64,000 nucleotides of DNA, taken from assembly GCF_000003815.2 (NCBI RefSeq), contig NC_049984.1, forward strand, positions 26,153,338-26,217,337. The letters run 5' to 3'. The position numbers were made by a program, and so were the translations under genes. The notes beneath the pieces were generated by a model. The model worked only from the letters and a program-made list of their open reading frames with translations. It was not told where the DNA came from and made no database searches. Every line of letters begins with the position of its first letter. Within the stretch, counting starts at the first letter, position 1. Shown here in pieces: positions 11,500-23,036 of this stretch. The DNA comes from Branchiostoma floridae. Taxonomy: Eukaryota > Chordata > Leptocardii > Amphioxiformes > Branchiostomatidae.

Positions 11500-12390
11500 C
11501 AGGCTTGTACTGCTGGTCATCCTTGGTGACTTAAGTAAAGGTGACATTGGGGACAACAAGGATGTTTCGTAGGCCGGTTTTAGCATGTGTAATGAAATAT
11601 CGTTCTGGAGTAGGTCTAGCCTTTCTTCGTCTTTGCGCTTGTTCATGAAGCGTAGTTTTTGAGGTTTCATCTCGTGTCGCTTCCCAGCTGTCCTGGGCTG
11701 CTTGAGGATGCGCCCCTCCTCCCATGTGCTGCCCACACCTTGCAGGGCAACTGGTCATAGCGCACTTCTATGTCAAAGCCCTTTCTCTTCGAAGTATTCA
11801 CTGTCTGTGGGGAAAATATAATTTGAGTTGTTTGTTACTGTGTGCATGTGCCTTCCTTTAAGATAACGTATACAAGTAATCACAGCACATTGCGTACATG
11901 TAGTCGCTATTTCAAGCATACATAATACAACACTTACACCGTAAATCCCCATCATGCTGCACGGCCAACCTTCCACCTAGACAGAAGGCCATTGTCCTGC
12001 GGCGCTTTTGAAGGCTCCACTGTGGCGAGGTTCGCTTTATCTGTGTAGCCTGCCTCTGCAGAGAGGGCCGCACGGAAGGTGTACAGATGGTCCTTCAGAA
12101 CGCTGGGAAGGTAAAAATTAGCATCGTTATGCAATATGCTAATCCTCTTGGCCAGGGTGTCTGGCAGGTCGCAGTACACTTTCCCCATGCGTGTCCTGAA
12201 GCTGCTGTTGGACGGCTGCTTCTGTCGGAGTTGTTGAAGCGCCAGGCGGTTGTGGCTCCCGAGCAACTTCTTTCGTTGGCCGGTGGAAGGTGTCCCCGTG
12301 ACTTCTTTTCGCCACCAAGGCTTTTTCGGCTTCCTCTACGAACTGCATCGACCTCTTCTCGGCTCATAACCATCTTCTCAATGGTTTAGC
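11500..12390 (-). pseudogene. unrecognised gene remnant with frame changes
   Basis: Around 12266-11952 a minus frame encodes a soluble helical stretch (FRTRMGKVYCDLPDTLAKR, LPSVLKDHLYTFRAAL). The preceding charged sequence (FVEEAEKALVAKRSHGDTF) is in another frame, so one shift separates them. A further piece at 11790-11530 reads RKGFDIEVRYDQLPCKVW and then a basic helix in a second frame. These look like decayed exons of one minus-strand gene. Function unknown. Confidence 0.3.
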
Positions 12391-12671
12391 CTATTCAGCA
12401 GAAAAAGACACCCAATCCAGCACAGCCAACCCCATGCGGAGGCCATAGTTGAGGTCTCTGAAAAAGTTCATTTTATCCACAGGAGTTATTGAAGGATTCG
12501 ACGTACAGTGTGTCCCCTAAACTGCTCGTCTGCTGCATCACATCATGTAAATTGAGTATGTTTCTGTTGCAATATACATAATCAGAACAGGTACAAGAAA
12601 AAGCAATGCCAGTTTACTTTGTCATCCCAACCTGCTTCTGAAGGGAAGACCTCCAGGCAGTCTAACAGGGG

Positions 12672-13130
12672 CTATATGGAGATCCAAGAAGTCCCCAAGG
12701 CAGGTGTGGTTTTCCACCCAGCGTGGGTTTCACACATGGTCTTTATCTTGGTCTTCGTCAGTGGCTTAAGATCAGCGGTATTCCTGTTTCCATTGCCTGT
12801 CCCTGTCGCTCTCTCCAGTTCGCGCAACCCTATGGAAATTGGATGCGCAACCATTCTCGACTCCGGCATATTTCTAGCACCATCCAAGCACTGTGCTCTG
12901 TAGTTGGCTGGGTTGTGATTCAGCATGCCATTATTCTTGTTGTAATTATTGTCATCATACCTCAGTAGTGCATATTCATTTTCCTTCATAGAGTTATGGC
13001 AAAGTCTGAACTTACCGGCATGTGAATTTTTTTCAGATGTTGGTGTAGTAATGTTAAAATTTGTTAGATATTTTTTTTCCAGCTTGTTGTCAAGTTGAGT
13101 ACAGTTCTGTGGTTTAAGCTGATCGGACAA
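12672..13130 (-). CDS. open frame of uncertain status
   Basis: A 152-codon minus frame rich in Asn, Thr and Lys. The first half (lysine/asparagine-rich) looks like translated intron. The C-terminal part (IGLRELERATGTGNGN onward) looks more protein-like and could be an exon. No family or convincing splice pair is identified. Confidence 0.15.
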   Translation of the reverse strand: MSDQLKPQNCTQLDNKLEKKYLTNFNITTPTSEKNSHAGKFRLCHNSMKENEYALLRYDDNNYNKNNGMLNHNPANYRAQCLDGARNMPESRMVAHPISIGLRELERATGTGNGNRNTADLKPLTKTKIKTMCETHAGWKTTPALGTSWISI

Positions 13131-15189
13131 TCTACTGCATAAATACCATTGATGTTGGATAGTATATTTGGATGAAACAAAATTACGTGGAGAATGACTG
13201 GTTTTGAAAAATCATTTTTTCCACACATTTGGAGTAAGAACGTTTGCACGGAAAAACCAGGTGGCATCATTGCAAAGTTTGCGCAAAGAATACTATTTCT
13301 TTACCTACAAATTTTACACCTTGTACTAATATTTCACAAAGAAGGTTAATATTTAATGTGGTTTAGTGAAGTGTCTGTTTGAGCAGTACGCTGTACGAAC
13401 TGGTTTGTATTCCTAGAAGAGTTCTTATATAATAAGAGGTCATTAGATTAGACTAAATAACGTTGACATGATTCCATTTCCCTTATGAAAAGTCATAGTT
13501 GAAAGTGATCACACATATTGTAACACGCTGTATGAGGCAACTCTGAAACTCACGAAACAAAACCAGTTTGCTTTTTCTGCATCATCACAAACCACTCCGG
13601 TTTGACAAACCCTACGTGAGCCTCTCAACCTCCAGACACCGAATACCCTCCTCCGACAAGATGTACACAAGTGCCGCCAGAAAATAGTTCATAACAAGAA
13701 GGGAGCATCCTTCGAATAAGAGCCCGATTTTAGATTGCTGGCATTATTTCCTGCTTTAGTATAATATTTGCCCAATGATTTAGAATAAATTACCTGTTCA
13801 CGGTAATTTATTTGCTGGTATACACCTGGGTACAGTTTGACGGCGGATGGATATGTAACAGTATTTCCCGTCGCACAGTCACGCAGCTTCAGTTGGAGAA
13901 GAAGGGCGGTGGCGAGAGGTATGTTCTACAGAAGAGGTTATTTTCCCTTGCAAATTGTCCTCTTATTTTTGCTATTATGTAGGATGAATATTTCTAAAGA
14001 TTGTGGTTGCTCGAATGTCTGTTTTGGTTAGGAACATCAATTGATTCTTCAGTATCCATTATCCTATGTTGTGTAAGGCAGCGTTTGGAATGTGTCTAGC
14101 CAGTAGCAACCAACACGCCAGTTTATCCATACCCTCAGGTTTTGTCCCGAACTTACAGGTTTTTTATGTTAGCCATGGTCATGTACTATGTCGACGATAT
14201 TGGTATGACAAATGTTTTTCGTCCGCAATTCCTGACAAAGTAACTCAAGAATTGAAAGTGTGAGGCCGACCGCGGCTGACATCTGTGATGGATTATCTTG
14301 TTTACGTGTTGCCGGTCCGGATCGGTCTACATTGCAATATTCTCAAACCTCGTTGAACATATCACACATCTTTTTTGTGTTTTTCCATTGTCTTAATGTG
14401 TTTCCAAACCATGAAGACATGTTTGTTTTTTAAGTGTTTATCGACCATATGTATCTACTGTCTCCACTTCTCTGTTGACTATAGAATACCAGCTTTTGCC
14501 AGAAACTTGAAGACATATCTATCGCGTCAACTGGCAAAAGAAAAATTGTTACAGAACTAATCTTGGTTCCTTATCTTTTATATCCTGTACAGAAGCTCCT
14601 GAGATGAGGCAACCATCTATCAACGCAATATACCGGTGCAGACCATATCAACAGAAGGACACCTCCGATAGAGAAGTGTCATGCTCTGGTCGACAAGGCC
14701 AATCTCTTTCTGAAAGGAAGTCAGCACAGCTTGCAACATCTGATCATAAAAGGAGGTTCCCAAAACAATATTTAACTTCAATCAAAGGTTACCATTGGTG
14801 GCAGATCAAATCGTGACACAACACTGATAAAATTTATGTTCAGTTATTGTGGCAGAACATCCAGCTTACTCAGGGTTTGTTACTATTAGTCAGGTCCATT
14901 GTTACAGCTGTCCAGCCTCTTGGAAACCCAGACTTCGGGGACTGTGCCTCTGGCTCAGTGGGGGCTGGTTCAGCTTAGTTAGATGGGTGTGTTGGATGTT
15001 CAAGTTGTAATTTTTTGGGAAGTAAACCCCTTCAATCAGTTGTCAGCAGCTGACGTAAAGAAAGGCACAAGACGAAGGTTCCCTCAAATGTCCTCAACAT
15101 ATTTTGGTTTGATGTGACATTTTAGAATGAGTAATGGAACATTGGCATGTGAGGTAACGATAAGGTCGGTTGTTGGAATTGGTTTTTCT
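13131..15189. other. no recognisable gene
   Basis: About 2 kb of AT-rich sequence with open frames under 75 codons on either strand and no domain I can name. I found no terminal repeats, RNA gene or tandem array. Confidence 0.5.
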
Positions 15190-15500
15190 GTTTTTTTGCG
15201 ATAGTCGAAACGTTCACCCCTCCTAGGTGGGTACCAGAGCACGACGTGGTCCAGTGTCCCCACTCGTAGGTAATACGAAGATTGTGGCAGCAGGAGTGAA
15301 GTTTTTCTGAAGTTTCAGTGCAGCTTTTCTGTATCTTCTCTGTTCAAGAGCTCGCACAAAGGGTGGGTCAGGCTGTTCAACCTCAGTTTTCTGAAATTCA
15401 TTCTGGAGGGCTTTGTTGCGCATCGCGTGCAGCTGGCTTATTGCGGCACCGTGTTCGTCAACCATCCTCCTTATGTCACAGGTTTCCTCTACCGGTACCC
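15190..15500 (-). pseudogene. SAP-like gene family, copy C, C-terminal fragment
   Basis: The minus frame 15465-15223 parallels the last exon of copy A (21316-23036). ISQLHAMRNKAL corresponds to IDRMNAMREEAL, and QPDPPFVRALEQRRYRKAALK to LPDPVWVHAFAQNRAIKAALE. The match resumes after a frameshift with YPPRRGERFDY against YPPGRGKRFDY. The central block of copy A (CIHQLLIADEWGNKDH) is mostly missing. It is a diverged, shifted paralogue in the same orientation. Family function is unknown. Confidence 0.55.
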
Positions 15501-16264
15501 GCTACCTGGTTCTTAGCGGCCGCTGCAATGTTCTTTTCAGGGCGTCTTTTTGTATCCGTATTTAGGTCGTTCCTGATAGGTTCAGAGGTGATGATTTGGT
15601 ATTCAGTAGAGCTACTGCCTCCGCGGCTTTGGCTCGGGTAGCTCCCCATACTTTGGTGTCCGTCTCCACTCAAATTTGGTCCGAGGTGTCATATAGAATT
15701 CCTACCTCTGCAGCCTCCAAATAACATGCGACAGGTTCCGTAACCTTCATAACATGTTTCCTTGACTTACAACCTTCTCGGTTAACTACCCCTACCCCTG
15801 GGTACAGTAGTGCCGGTGGGTTCAAACTCAAAGGCTGCTACACTGGTGGCATGCTTCACGACTACTTCCATTCGTTCTGGTGTTTGTTATCCACTCTTTC
15901 CTAGAGTATTTCTTGTCAAGTACAAGGCTCAGATCTACACATTTTGTCTGAATCTCAACTTTTTATTTTCTCAATGCTCTTCCACAATCATTCAATTTCT
16001 AACTGATTATGGTGACATGCTCTGTCAACACTTTTATGAGCCTACATTTATAACAGGGAAAATGTTTGCCTGGCATCTTTTCATGGGAAAGTGAGATACT
16101 TGCTGTTCTCATGAAAATGCTAAAAAAGGGTTATAGATAGCAATATAAAGATATAGATAATGCAAAGGTATACATATACATATCCTAGTTATACATATTT
16201 CAGTACTTCGTGTTGCTTACTCCGTGACAAACGTCACCTACGAATTTGAACCAGGACTAAAGAA

Positions 16265-16800
16265 TTAGAGATAAAAGGTCCACTTCAGGACCATTCCACG
16301 GCCCCTCCCATTGCCGGTGCCCCTGAGCACAGGGCGTCGGTCTGCTTGGGCCCAGTCGCGGCGGTCACCACAACCTCGGCCTCGTCCAACCGGCCGACCG
16401 CGATCATATAAGGTACTTCGGCGGCCACCACGCCCACGCCAACCGCGACCACGCCCACAATGGCTACTGCGAGAACGGCTCCGGCGTCTTCTGCCACGCC
16501 AAGCCTCGTCCTGGTGCTGGCTCTCTGCACAAATGGTGATGTTACTTAGGCACCATGCTACCTCTCTGGATACCCTCTCCGACTCCACTGATACTCCATG
16601 ATCCTTCAGAAGTCTTTGAGAAATACCATTTGGTAAAGATAATGACATTGCATGTGTAAGGGTAGAAGATGGAAAAAGAGTCAGGGAAGAAATTGATCAG
16701 TATTAAGAACAAACCTGCGAAGCTTTCGGTACTGGTTCCAGTTGAACCAAAGTTTGGCAGCATCAATTTGCAAGATATTTCTATATATGTTGCCCAAGCT
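16265..16800 (-). CDS. RG-rich C-terminal exon and a small upstream exon
   Basis: A short minus segment ending at a CGCAG^GTTTGT donor near 16716 encodes AAKLWFNWNQYRKLRR. Downstream, frame 16648-16265 begins with a helical stretch (ISQRLLKDHGVSVESER) and then becomes arginine/glycine-rich (RGRGWRGRGGRR, GRGRGCGDRR) before a stop. The tail resembles the RG-rich exons at 1196-1579. RGG tails commonly bind RNA, but this family is unrecognised. The plus-strand Pro/Arg frame is the complement of the same codons. Confidence 0.35.
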
Positions 16801-16825
16801 GTACATTTGACTTACATGCCCACTT

Positions 16826-17464
16826 TTAGGAATTTTCAGTAAGGAAGTTCATAATTTCCCGATAGTGATCTGCAAACGCATCAAGCTGGCCTCTAGGAAT
16901 TTGCCTGCCATTTTTTTCTTGTAGGTTTTTTTGTTGGTTCTTTCCTTTGCACTTCCAGTTTTCGAAGGGGAAATCAGGTTTCCCAGCATCGGCTAACTCA
17001 CGGTGGACAAGACAGAAACCAATGCATTGCTCCTTTAGGTGTTCTAGAAAAGGTTCACTCCCTCTAGACCACATGACCATGAAGTTAATGAATGTATCTG
17101 ACGCGGGTGGCATTCATCTGAAAATAGATTTGCATTTGTATTCAGATACAAACACTTAAAGTGCCTTAGAAAGCTGTTCATATGTCAGCTTACATTTGTA
17201 CCTTCGGCAGGTTTGTGGCTCTAACTTAGCCAGTTCAGGGTGCAGCTTGTGAGGTTCAATTTCAGGTACAACTACGACCTCCTCATCATGATCAGAATCT
17301 GAGCAGGTGTCTGTCCAGTGTCTGTCATGGCCTGATGATGAAGTGGAGGGAACTGAAAGTGATGTTTTCTTTTCTGTTTCTGCAGGATTGACTCTGATAT
17401 TTTGACTCACTTGAGTGTTTAAAGACATGTTGGGTTTGATGATTTGTCCTCGAGAGTCATGCAC
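16826..17464 (-). CDS. two-exon fragment of an unrecognised gene
   Basis: The upstream minus frame 17464-17156 is Ser/Asp-rich (DTCSDSDHDEEVVVVPEIE) and ends in a basic helix (CRRYKCKLTYEQLSKAL). About 50 bases later a TTTTCAG acceptor precedes frame 17113-16826. This has hydrophobic/charged sequence with FLEHLKEQCIGFCLVH and a terminal helix FADHYREIMNFL before the stop. Nothing identifies the family. Spacing suggests adjacent exons or a decayed continuous exon. Confidence 0.3.
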
Positions 17465-18152
17465 AAGTAGCGCTGCAATGGCAGGGTTTCGTGCCAGGAG
17501 ATGGCGATTAAGTCGGATACATTTGTTGTGTCTTCTCTATCGAGTGCTCCATAGACTTGGACACGTTCTTTCTATAGGTGAAGGCAGTGTCCTCAAACCC
17601 ATGTAACATGTTCTCAACTAGATCCTGCACGTCAGAATTCCGGTAGTCCAGTTTTCTTTCAAAACCACATTGACGCTGACGTCATACTCGCTAAAGTAGC
17701 GGTCGTCTTGCTCAAGGAAAGGCAACGTCGCCGACGTAAGCTTTGAACACGTGTCTAAGCGTTCCATGATCACTTACAGGGGATACAGTCTTAATTTCAA
17801 CCCCTGTGTAGCAAAACGTCTTCTCGAGCTAAAGCTAATAGTCTACATTAAATGCATTAAAGAGTGAGCAGATGAGGCTACCAAACGTGTCGTCTTCCGT
17901 GTATGTTTCATACGGGATTTCTCCCCTGTAGAACCCCTGTAGATTGCGTTCAGCTAAGAACTGTACAGATCACTATTGTTTATTTGTACATATTGTATAC
18001 GCCACACATGTGCATTATGGACATGTTTCTAGATCTGACACCGTATGTGGCATTGTTTATTATAGTAGGAAAATGGAAATATAGCTTCCTTTTCAATGTG
18101 ATGACAAACGAATGACTTAGCTTGTATAGTTGCCTAAACTTGGAATGAGAAT

Positions 18153-18651
18153 TTACTCAACATCCTCGTTTACTTTGACAAGGATACTAACCAGATCGTG
18201 CCTGTCCCCCAGATATTCAATTGCCAAAGCCAGTTGAGTAAGATATGTGGACCCGCCTTCAGGACAGCGGAAAGATGCGAAACTTGGAATGGTGGAGTAC
18301 CCGATGATGAAATCAGCCTCATCTGGGTATGCCACTATGCACGGTTCAGGGGTACTGAAGTAACTCCAGGAACCGTTTATTTTCTCCGACCCTGATATGA
18401 CTGCACAATTATTTGGGCTTGCCACTCAGGGACGGGTAGTTGTTGTTTGACCAAGTCGTTGATGCTGACAGGTATTTTATCAGATCCAGAAACATGCCCA
18501 TCGTCGCCGTGTGACAAATACATGCTACAAAACAGTCCAATTCTGTATGGTCCGCCCAACGAATATCGCAGAACACCTCGTTGATTTCAGCGTGGGTTAG
18601 GACAACAAGGGACCCTCAACCCAAGTTTGACGAAGATATAGATGCCTTTTT
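18153..18651 (-). pseudogene. caspase pseudogene (large and small subunit)
   Basis: After a TCTTTTCAG acceptor the minus strand encodes a caspase-like fold in three frames. These are a segment resembling the helix before the active site (LTHAEINEVFCDIRWADH), then LSHGDDGHVSGSD carrying the catalytic histidine, and after another shift the small subunit. That last part includes ADFIIGYSTIP, SFASFR and ILVKVNEDVE, followed by a stop. Caspases cleave after Asp and carry out apoptosis or inflammation. The active-site pentapeptide QAC(R/Q)G reads QSYQG, so the catalytic Cys is Tyr, and at least two frameshifts are present. It cannot be an active protease as assembled. Confidence 0.85.
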
Positions 18652-19015
18652 CTGAAAAGAAAAGACAATTTACACTTTAGGGGTATTGTAAACAAAACAA
18701 TCACTGTTGCAAAATGTTCTATACATAAAAAATGAAGCGGTACATATAGATGTCACAATGTATGCAAGCTTTGAAAGAACTAATCTACCGCATCTCATTC
18801 ATATGCCTGACGTATTCATCGTGGAGCCTCTGCTCCGTCCGGACCATCAAATTTGCCCTCCAGATAGGCGAGGTACGCCATGTCTTCCTGGAATTATTCC
18901 CAGGAGGCTTTCTAAGTTAAAGGTTTCACAACATATATACACAATGTAGCAAGAATTGGCATATGTTCATGTACATATGCATACCATACCATACAATATA
19001 TATCTTTCAACAATG

Positions 19016-19441
19016 TTAATAAAAATGTGCTTTTTGGTGTATTATCGGCCCAAAGTACTGGTAAGATGCGGGTTTGCCTTCATGGGGCATGACTGCACTG
19101 TGTTCCTCTGCAACAATGGTAATTCTCTCGAATAACTCAGTTTGTAACCTTCCTTCGGCGGATTCAATACAAATGTTTACGTATTCTCTGTTTGCTAGAA
19201 TGTCTGAATTCTTTCCATCTGATATGTCCTCCTGCGACGGCTGTATTGTAGGCGTGGCAGGCTTGTTTTCACTGACAGCATCCGATTCGTCAGATGACAT
19301 GGTGTAGAGGAAGGGCGTGTGGAGCGGGATTGAAGTTGTGATTGGAGACAAAGAAGCTTTACTCTCTTTTTCCCGAAAGCTGCAAAGAAAAATCCTTTTA
19401 TTAGTTGTTAAGTCCGATTTGAACAACGTAGAGTAAATCAA
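19016..19441 (-). CDS. hypothetical exon, acidic then helical
   Basis: A 141-codon minus frame whose middle reads as a soluble protein (SSDESDAVSENKPATPTIQP, then GRLQTELFERITIVAEEH). A further helical piece lies downstream on the same strand near 18790-18900 (MAYLAYLEGKFDGP), with a frame change inside it. No family is recognised. They may belong to the gene upstream of the caspase remnant. Confidence 0.25.
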   Translation of the reverse strand: MIYSTLFKSDLTTNKRIFLCSFREKESKASLSPITTSIPLHTPFLYTMSSDESDAVSENKPATPTIQPSQEDISDGKNSDILANREYVNICIESAEGRLQTELFERITIVAEEHSAVMPHEGKPASYQYFGPIIHQKAHFY

Positions 19442-19858
19442 GAAAAGACACAGAAAAAATCCTTTGATATTCCTTGCGTATGTTGCAACAGAGATATTTT
19501 AAAAACATTTCCACCTATTTCATGATTATTAAAATTCAATCTGTGTAGCTGGAAGACCCAGGTGGACAGAAACATGCCTACCCTCTTTTAATCTGTATCT
19601 AAAATAAATAGGTGAATGGACTCCTCTGATTCCTCGTCCACAGTATTTAATACTATCTTCTGGGATAAGTTGTGATGCCCTTTCTTGTGGCCAGGTAGCC
19701 AGCTTCAACTTTCATTCGGCAATTTAATTTTTGTATTGAAGGTTGTTAGATTCTTATAAAATTCCTGCGGATCAAGCCGATACATTGACCATACTAAGAA
19801 GTCGATTAGCACCTCTGTTTATTTGGGCAGTAAGTTGAAATATTGTACCGCAAATGGC

Positions 19859-20380
19859 ACAGTTCTCTTCTTCTTTCAATGATATCTCTGCCTCACTTTG
19901 TACACTATCCACCTGTGGTGTTACCTCTGTTTCTTGCAAATCTCTGTCCAATTGATTTCTGTCACTTTCTGTGTTGTTCCTAGTAATGTTATGTTGTGGC
20001 ATCCCAACGAACAGCAGTCGTTTCTTTCGGTCTTCCGTGTTTGTCGTATTTGACTGTAGCAATCAAGTTGGTTACCTTAAAACGACCTCGTGCCTCACTT
20101 CCCATTTATCAGGCATGCCTAGATACGCAGGACTATTTGTTCCTCTGGCCAGGAAACTAGTTTCTGATGGTCTGAATGAACTTATCTAAGTCTTGCGGTA
20201 AAAATGACTGCCATCTTTTCAAGAGAACATTCTCGCAACTGTTCTGGGTGTATGAATAATACCCTTACCAGACGAAATATACACAGGCCACCCAAATCAC
20301 TTCACTGCCATGAAAAGTGACAATTTTCCATCTATCAAAAGCACATTCGTCAGTCTGAGTGTTCACTTTCCTTGACGGCC
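19859..20380 (-). repeat. dispersed inverted repeat, copy 1 (partner at 52695-53222)
   Basis: About 520 bases match 52695-53222 on the opposite strand, by eye around 85-90 percent identical with small indels. In both copies the sense strand contains coding-like stretches (LPQDLDKF, LVSWPEEQIVL), each interrupted by stops. The coding look, high copy similarity and opposite orientation suggest a transposon ORF. The family is not identified with confidence. Confidence 0.75.
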
Positions 20381-20441
20381 TTTGACACCAATACAGTTTT
20401 TCCAGGCTTATTCATGCCAATGCGTAAGATCCCCTCTGACC

Positions 20442-20906
20442 TCACATTTGCTTACCACCATTGAACTTGGCATTCACGCTCATAAATTTCTCAGCTGCAT
20501 TACTTGTCTCATTTTCAATGAGCTTTGGACAAATTGACCATACCCTGTCTGAGCACTTCTGTTTAGCTGCCATCAAACCTTCAGGTAGTGAATCAAGCAG
20601 ATAAGATGACTCTCCATCTCTTGCTTCTTCTTCATCTTGCTGTGTATAGTCCTCCTTATTGACGTCTGGGACTAAACTGTCAACATGGCTCAGTTCAATA
20701 TTATCTGACAGTTGAGAATCAGGGTCTTCTACGGGTGAATCACTACTGGTGTACAGTACTGGTGTCCAGGTTGGTTCGTTGTCCTGTAGTTGTGTTGGTG
20801 GAATCAGGATTGAAATTCCTTGCAGTTTCCTCCAACACTGCACACACTTGCAGAGATGAATTTTAGAAAATATGCACAGCATCAAACATATATGCAGTAT
20901 CTCCAT
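20442..20906 (-). CDS. transposon-like protein fragment with an AEKFMSVNAKFNGGKQ motif
   Basis: The minus frame runs about 154 codons. It has an acidic middle (DSPVEDPDSQLSDNIELSHV) and ends in NAAEKFMSVNAKFNGGKQM. That last motif resembles a conserved stretch in animal transposon-associated proteins that often also carry a YqaJ-like nuclease. The resemblance is from memory of the motif only. It lies just upstream, in coding sense, of the repeat at 19859-20380 and could be part of the same element. Confidence 0.35.
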   Translation of the reverse strand: MEILHICLMLCIFSKIHLCKCVQCWRKLQGISILIPPTQLQDNEPTWTPVLYTSSDSPVEDPDSQLSDNIELSHVDSLVPDVNKEDYTQQDEEEARDGESSYLLDSLPEGLMAAKQKCSDRVWSICPKLIENETSNAAEKFMSVNAKFNGGKQM

Positions 20907-20993
20907 AAAAACACGTGATACAATTGAAGATGAATGTACGCTGTGGCAATACTTAGTGTGAAACTATGTCTTTCATCTGATCATTAGAAACAG

Positions 20994-21191
20994 TTACTTA
21001 GACAAGGCTGGACTCCTGGAAAATTGAACAATATCTTCATCATTAACCATCTGAATTAGCTGCAAACGTACGGACATGAACAAACAGCTGCCATCTGTAT
21101 TTGAGGGGCCACTGATATCATCATTTTTACTTTGCATAAATGTGTTGTAGACAATTGTTTTCTCTCTCAAACCCAATAAAGATCTGAACAC
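20994..21191 (-). CDS. hypothetical short exon
   Basis: A 65-codon minus frame (FRSLLGLREKTIVYNTF, then SVRLQLIQMVNDEDIVQF) ending in TAA. It reads as soluble protein but has no recognisable domain. It lies just beyond the stop of SAP-like copy A on the same strand. Confidence 0.2.
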   Translation of the reverse strand: MFRSLLGLREKTIVYNTFMQSKNDDISGPSNTDGSCLFMSVRLQLIQMVNDEDIVQFSRSPALSK

Positions 21192-21315
21192 CTATAAAAT
21201 ATACCATACATTTCTTCAGGTGTGGCTGTAGCTGTTAAATAGCTTTCTTGCAGCTGTTCCTTTGGCGGAGTATGCTTCTCACACCTCGACAACCTTTTGA
21301 AAATGACAGGATGAA

Positions 21316-23036
21316 TTATGTCGAACAACGCTGGTTGGACTCGCCTTCCACCCACCTGCCTGAGGGTGTGTCGGATGACATGCTATCGTCCAAGAGCAGG
21401 CGCTTCTCATCGCAGATTTGTTGTTCCAGCTTCTCCGCTTCCGCGCAATAATCGAAGCGTTTGCCCCTTCCAGGCGGGTACCCTGGGTATGGCCGGAGCA
21501 CAATGTGGTCCTTGTTTCCCCACTCGTCGGCGATCAGCAGCTGGTGGATGCACGGGTGCGGTCTCGTAACGCACCGTAGCAGTTCCATCAGTAGCTGGCT
21601 CTGTATTCGGCGTGCACCCCTACGGAATTGCTCCAGGGCGGCCTTTATTGCTCGATTCTGTGCAAAGGCATGCACCCAGACCGGGTCGGGTAGTTCAACA
21701 GCTTCAGCCTCTTGTTTCTGGAGGGCTTCCTCGCGCATTGCGTTCATTCTGTCTATCGCGGTACCCTGTCCTTCAATCTTTCCACGCACATCGTGGGCTT
21801 CGGGACGGATACAAAATTGTGACCCTTGTAATAAATCATCCAATAACATCAGCAATCACCTACCTGGAATTTGACGAAGCCGGGCCTTTTCCAGCTCCTG
21901 GCGCAGATCGGCGATGACCTCATCTCTGTAATTACAGTTGAGAGATGGGGCATAGCTGTCCTCATCTCCATCTGCTATACGCAGTGACAACCCCAAGAAA
22001 GCTCCCAACCCAACATGTGTTCCTGCTGACACGGCAGGGTCGACGACGCCTGCTCCGCCGGAAAGGGCTGCTGACACGGCAGGGTCGTCATCTTCTGCCC
22101 TGGACTGGGTTGGCACGGCAAAATACTTTTCTGCCATTAACTTGGCCGTTTCGGCCTGGCATTGTTCTGCCTGCTTCTTGACAGTACTTTTAGTCTTGCT
22201 TAAAAAAAAGAAGAAAAAAATTACACAATGAAAGATATACACAAGGATTTTGCACAAACATTATTCGACGAATGTTACTGTAAGCATTAAAAGAATTACT
22301 GGAGAAAGCAAGAAAACATCAAAGCTGGAAGTAACACCTGCACATTCAGGTAATAAACCTGTATGCATCCAAACTATTGCTTTTTCAAACTAACCCGCCA
22401 AATCTCTTGGATGTCCTCAACCTTGATTTGAGCACGTCGAGCGTTCCCATTGCTGCCAGGTAGTTTGACCTCCACAGTGGGAAATGTTAATTTGGAAGAG
22501 AGACGCTTGAAGTAAGAAATTTGAAAATATATGGGGAGTTAAAAGTTTCTACTATGTAATTTTAAAACAACTCACCATCTCTGAACCCGTGAGTTTCTTC
22601 AATGCGCCTTTTCTGTCTGAAACCCAATGGGGAACTTTGACTCCTCTGTTTTCCAGCAGGGCTTTTAACGTAGGCCCCTGTAGACTGTCAATGTGGACTT
22701 CGCCGGTGTTCTTTATGTCGTTGATGATGCTCGGGATTTTATCTGGCAACATCTTTAGTGCTCTCTTCAGTTCTTTTGCTACGTGAGAAAAAGAATATAC
22801 CAGTTTGCACACTCATATTTTTTCTATATGTATTATGTAATGTTACATAAAGATTTTGCTCATTGCGCTGTTGCGCAAAATCAAAATGTAAATGTAATGT
22901 CAGCAATACATTTGAATTTTCATATATACCTACAGTCGATACTCTACCTCCTCAGGTAGAAGCTGGTAAGGCCAACATCCCACATGGCTTTCTCCATCTT
23001 TGGAGCACAGTTATGGTTTATGGCCTATCCAATCAG
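21316..23036 (-). pseudogene. SAP-like, coiled-coil gene, copy A
   Basis: At least five minus-strand exons are visible. Exon 23036-22930 (KAMWDVGLTSFYLRR) has a TAG where copy B has Trp. Exon 22778-22576 contains a SAP-like helix pair (GPTLKALLENRGVKV). Exon 22469-22395 reads VKLPGSNGNARRAQIKVED. Exon 22198-21865 is helical with two copies of a DPAVSA repeat. A last exon reads to TAA at 21316 (AIKAALEQFRRGARR, ADEWGNKDHIVL). Donors and acceptors are mostly canonical. SAP-like motifs bind DNA. A paralogue lies on the opposite strand at 58391-59400 and a third C-terminal copy at 15190-15500. One in-frame stop makes this copy doubtful as a full gene. Confidence 0.6.

Noticed and set aside
16311-16601. 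Pro/Arg-rich plus frame
   Set aside because: Complement of the RG-rich minus exon; composition only.
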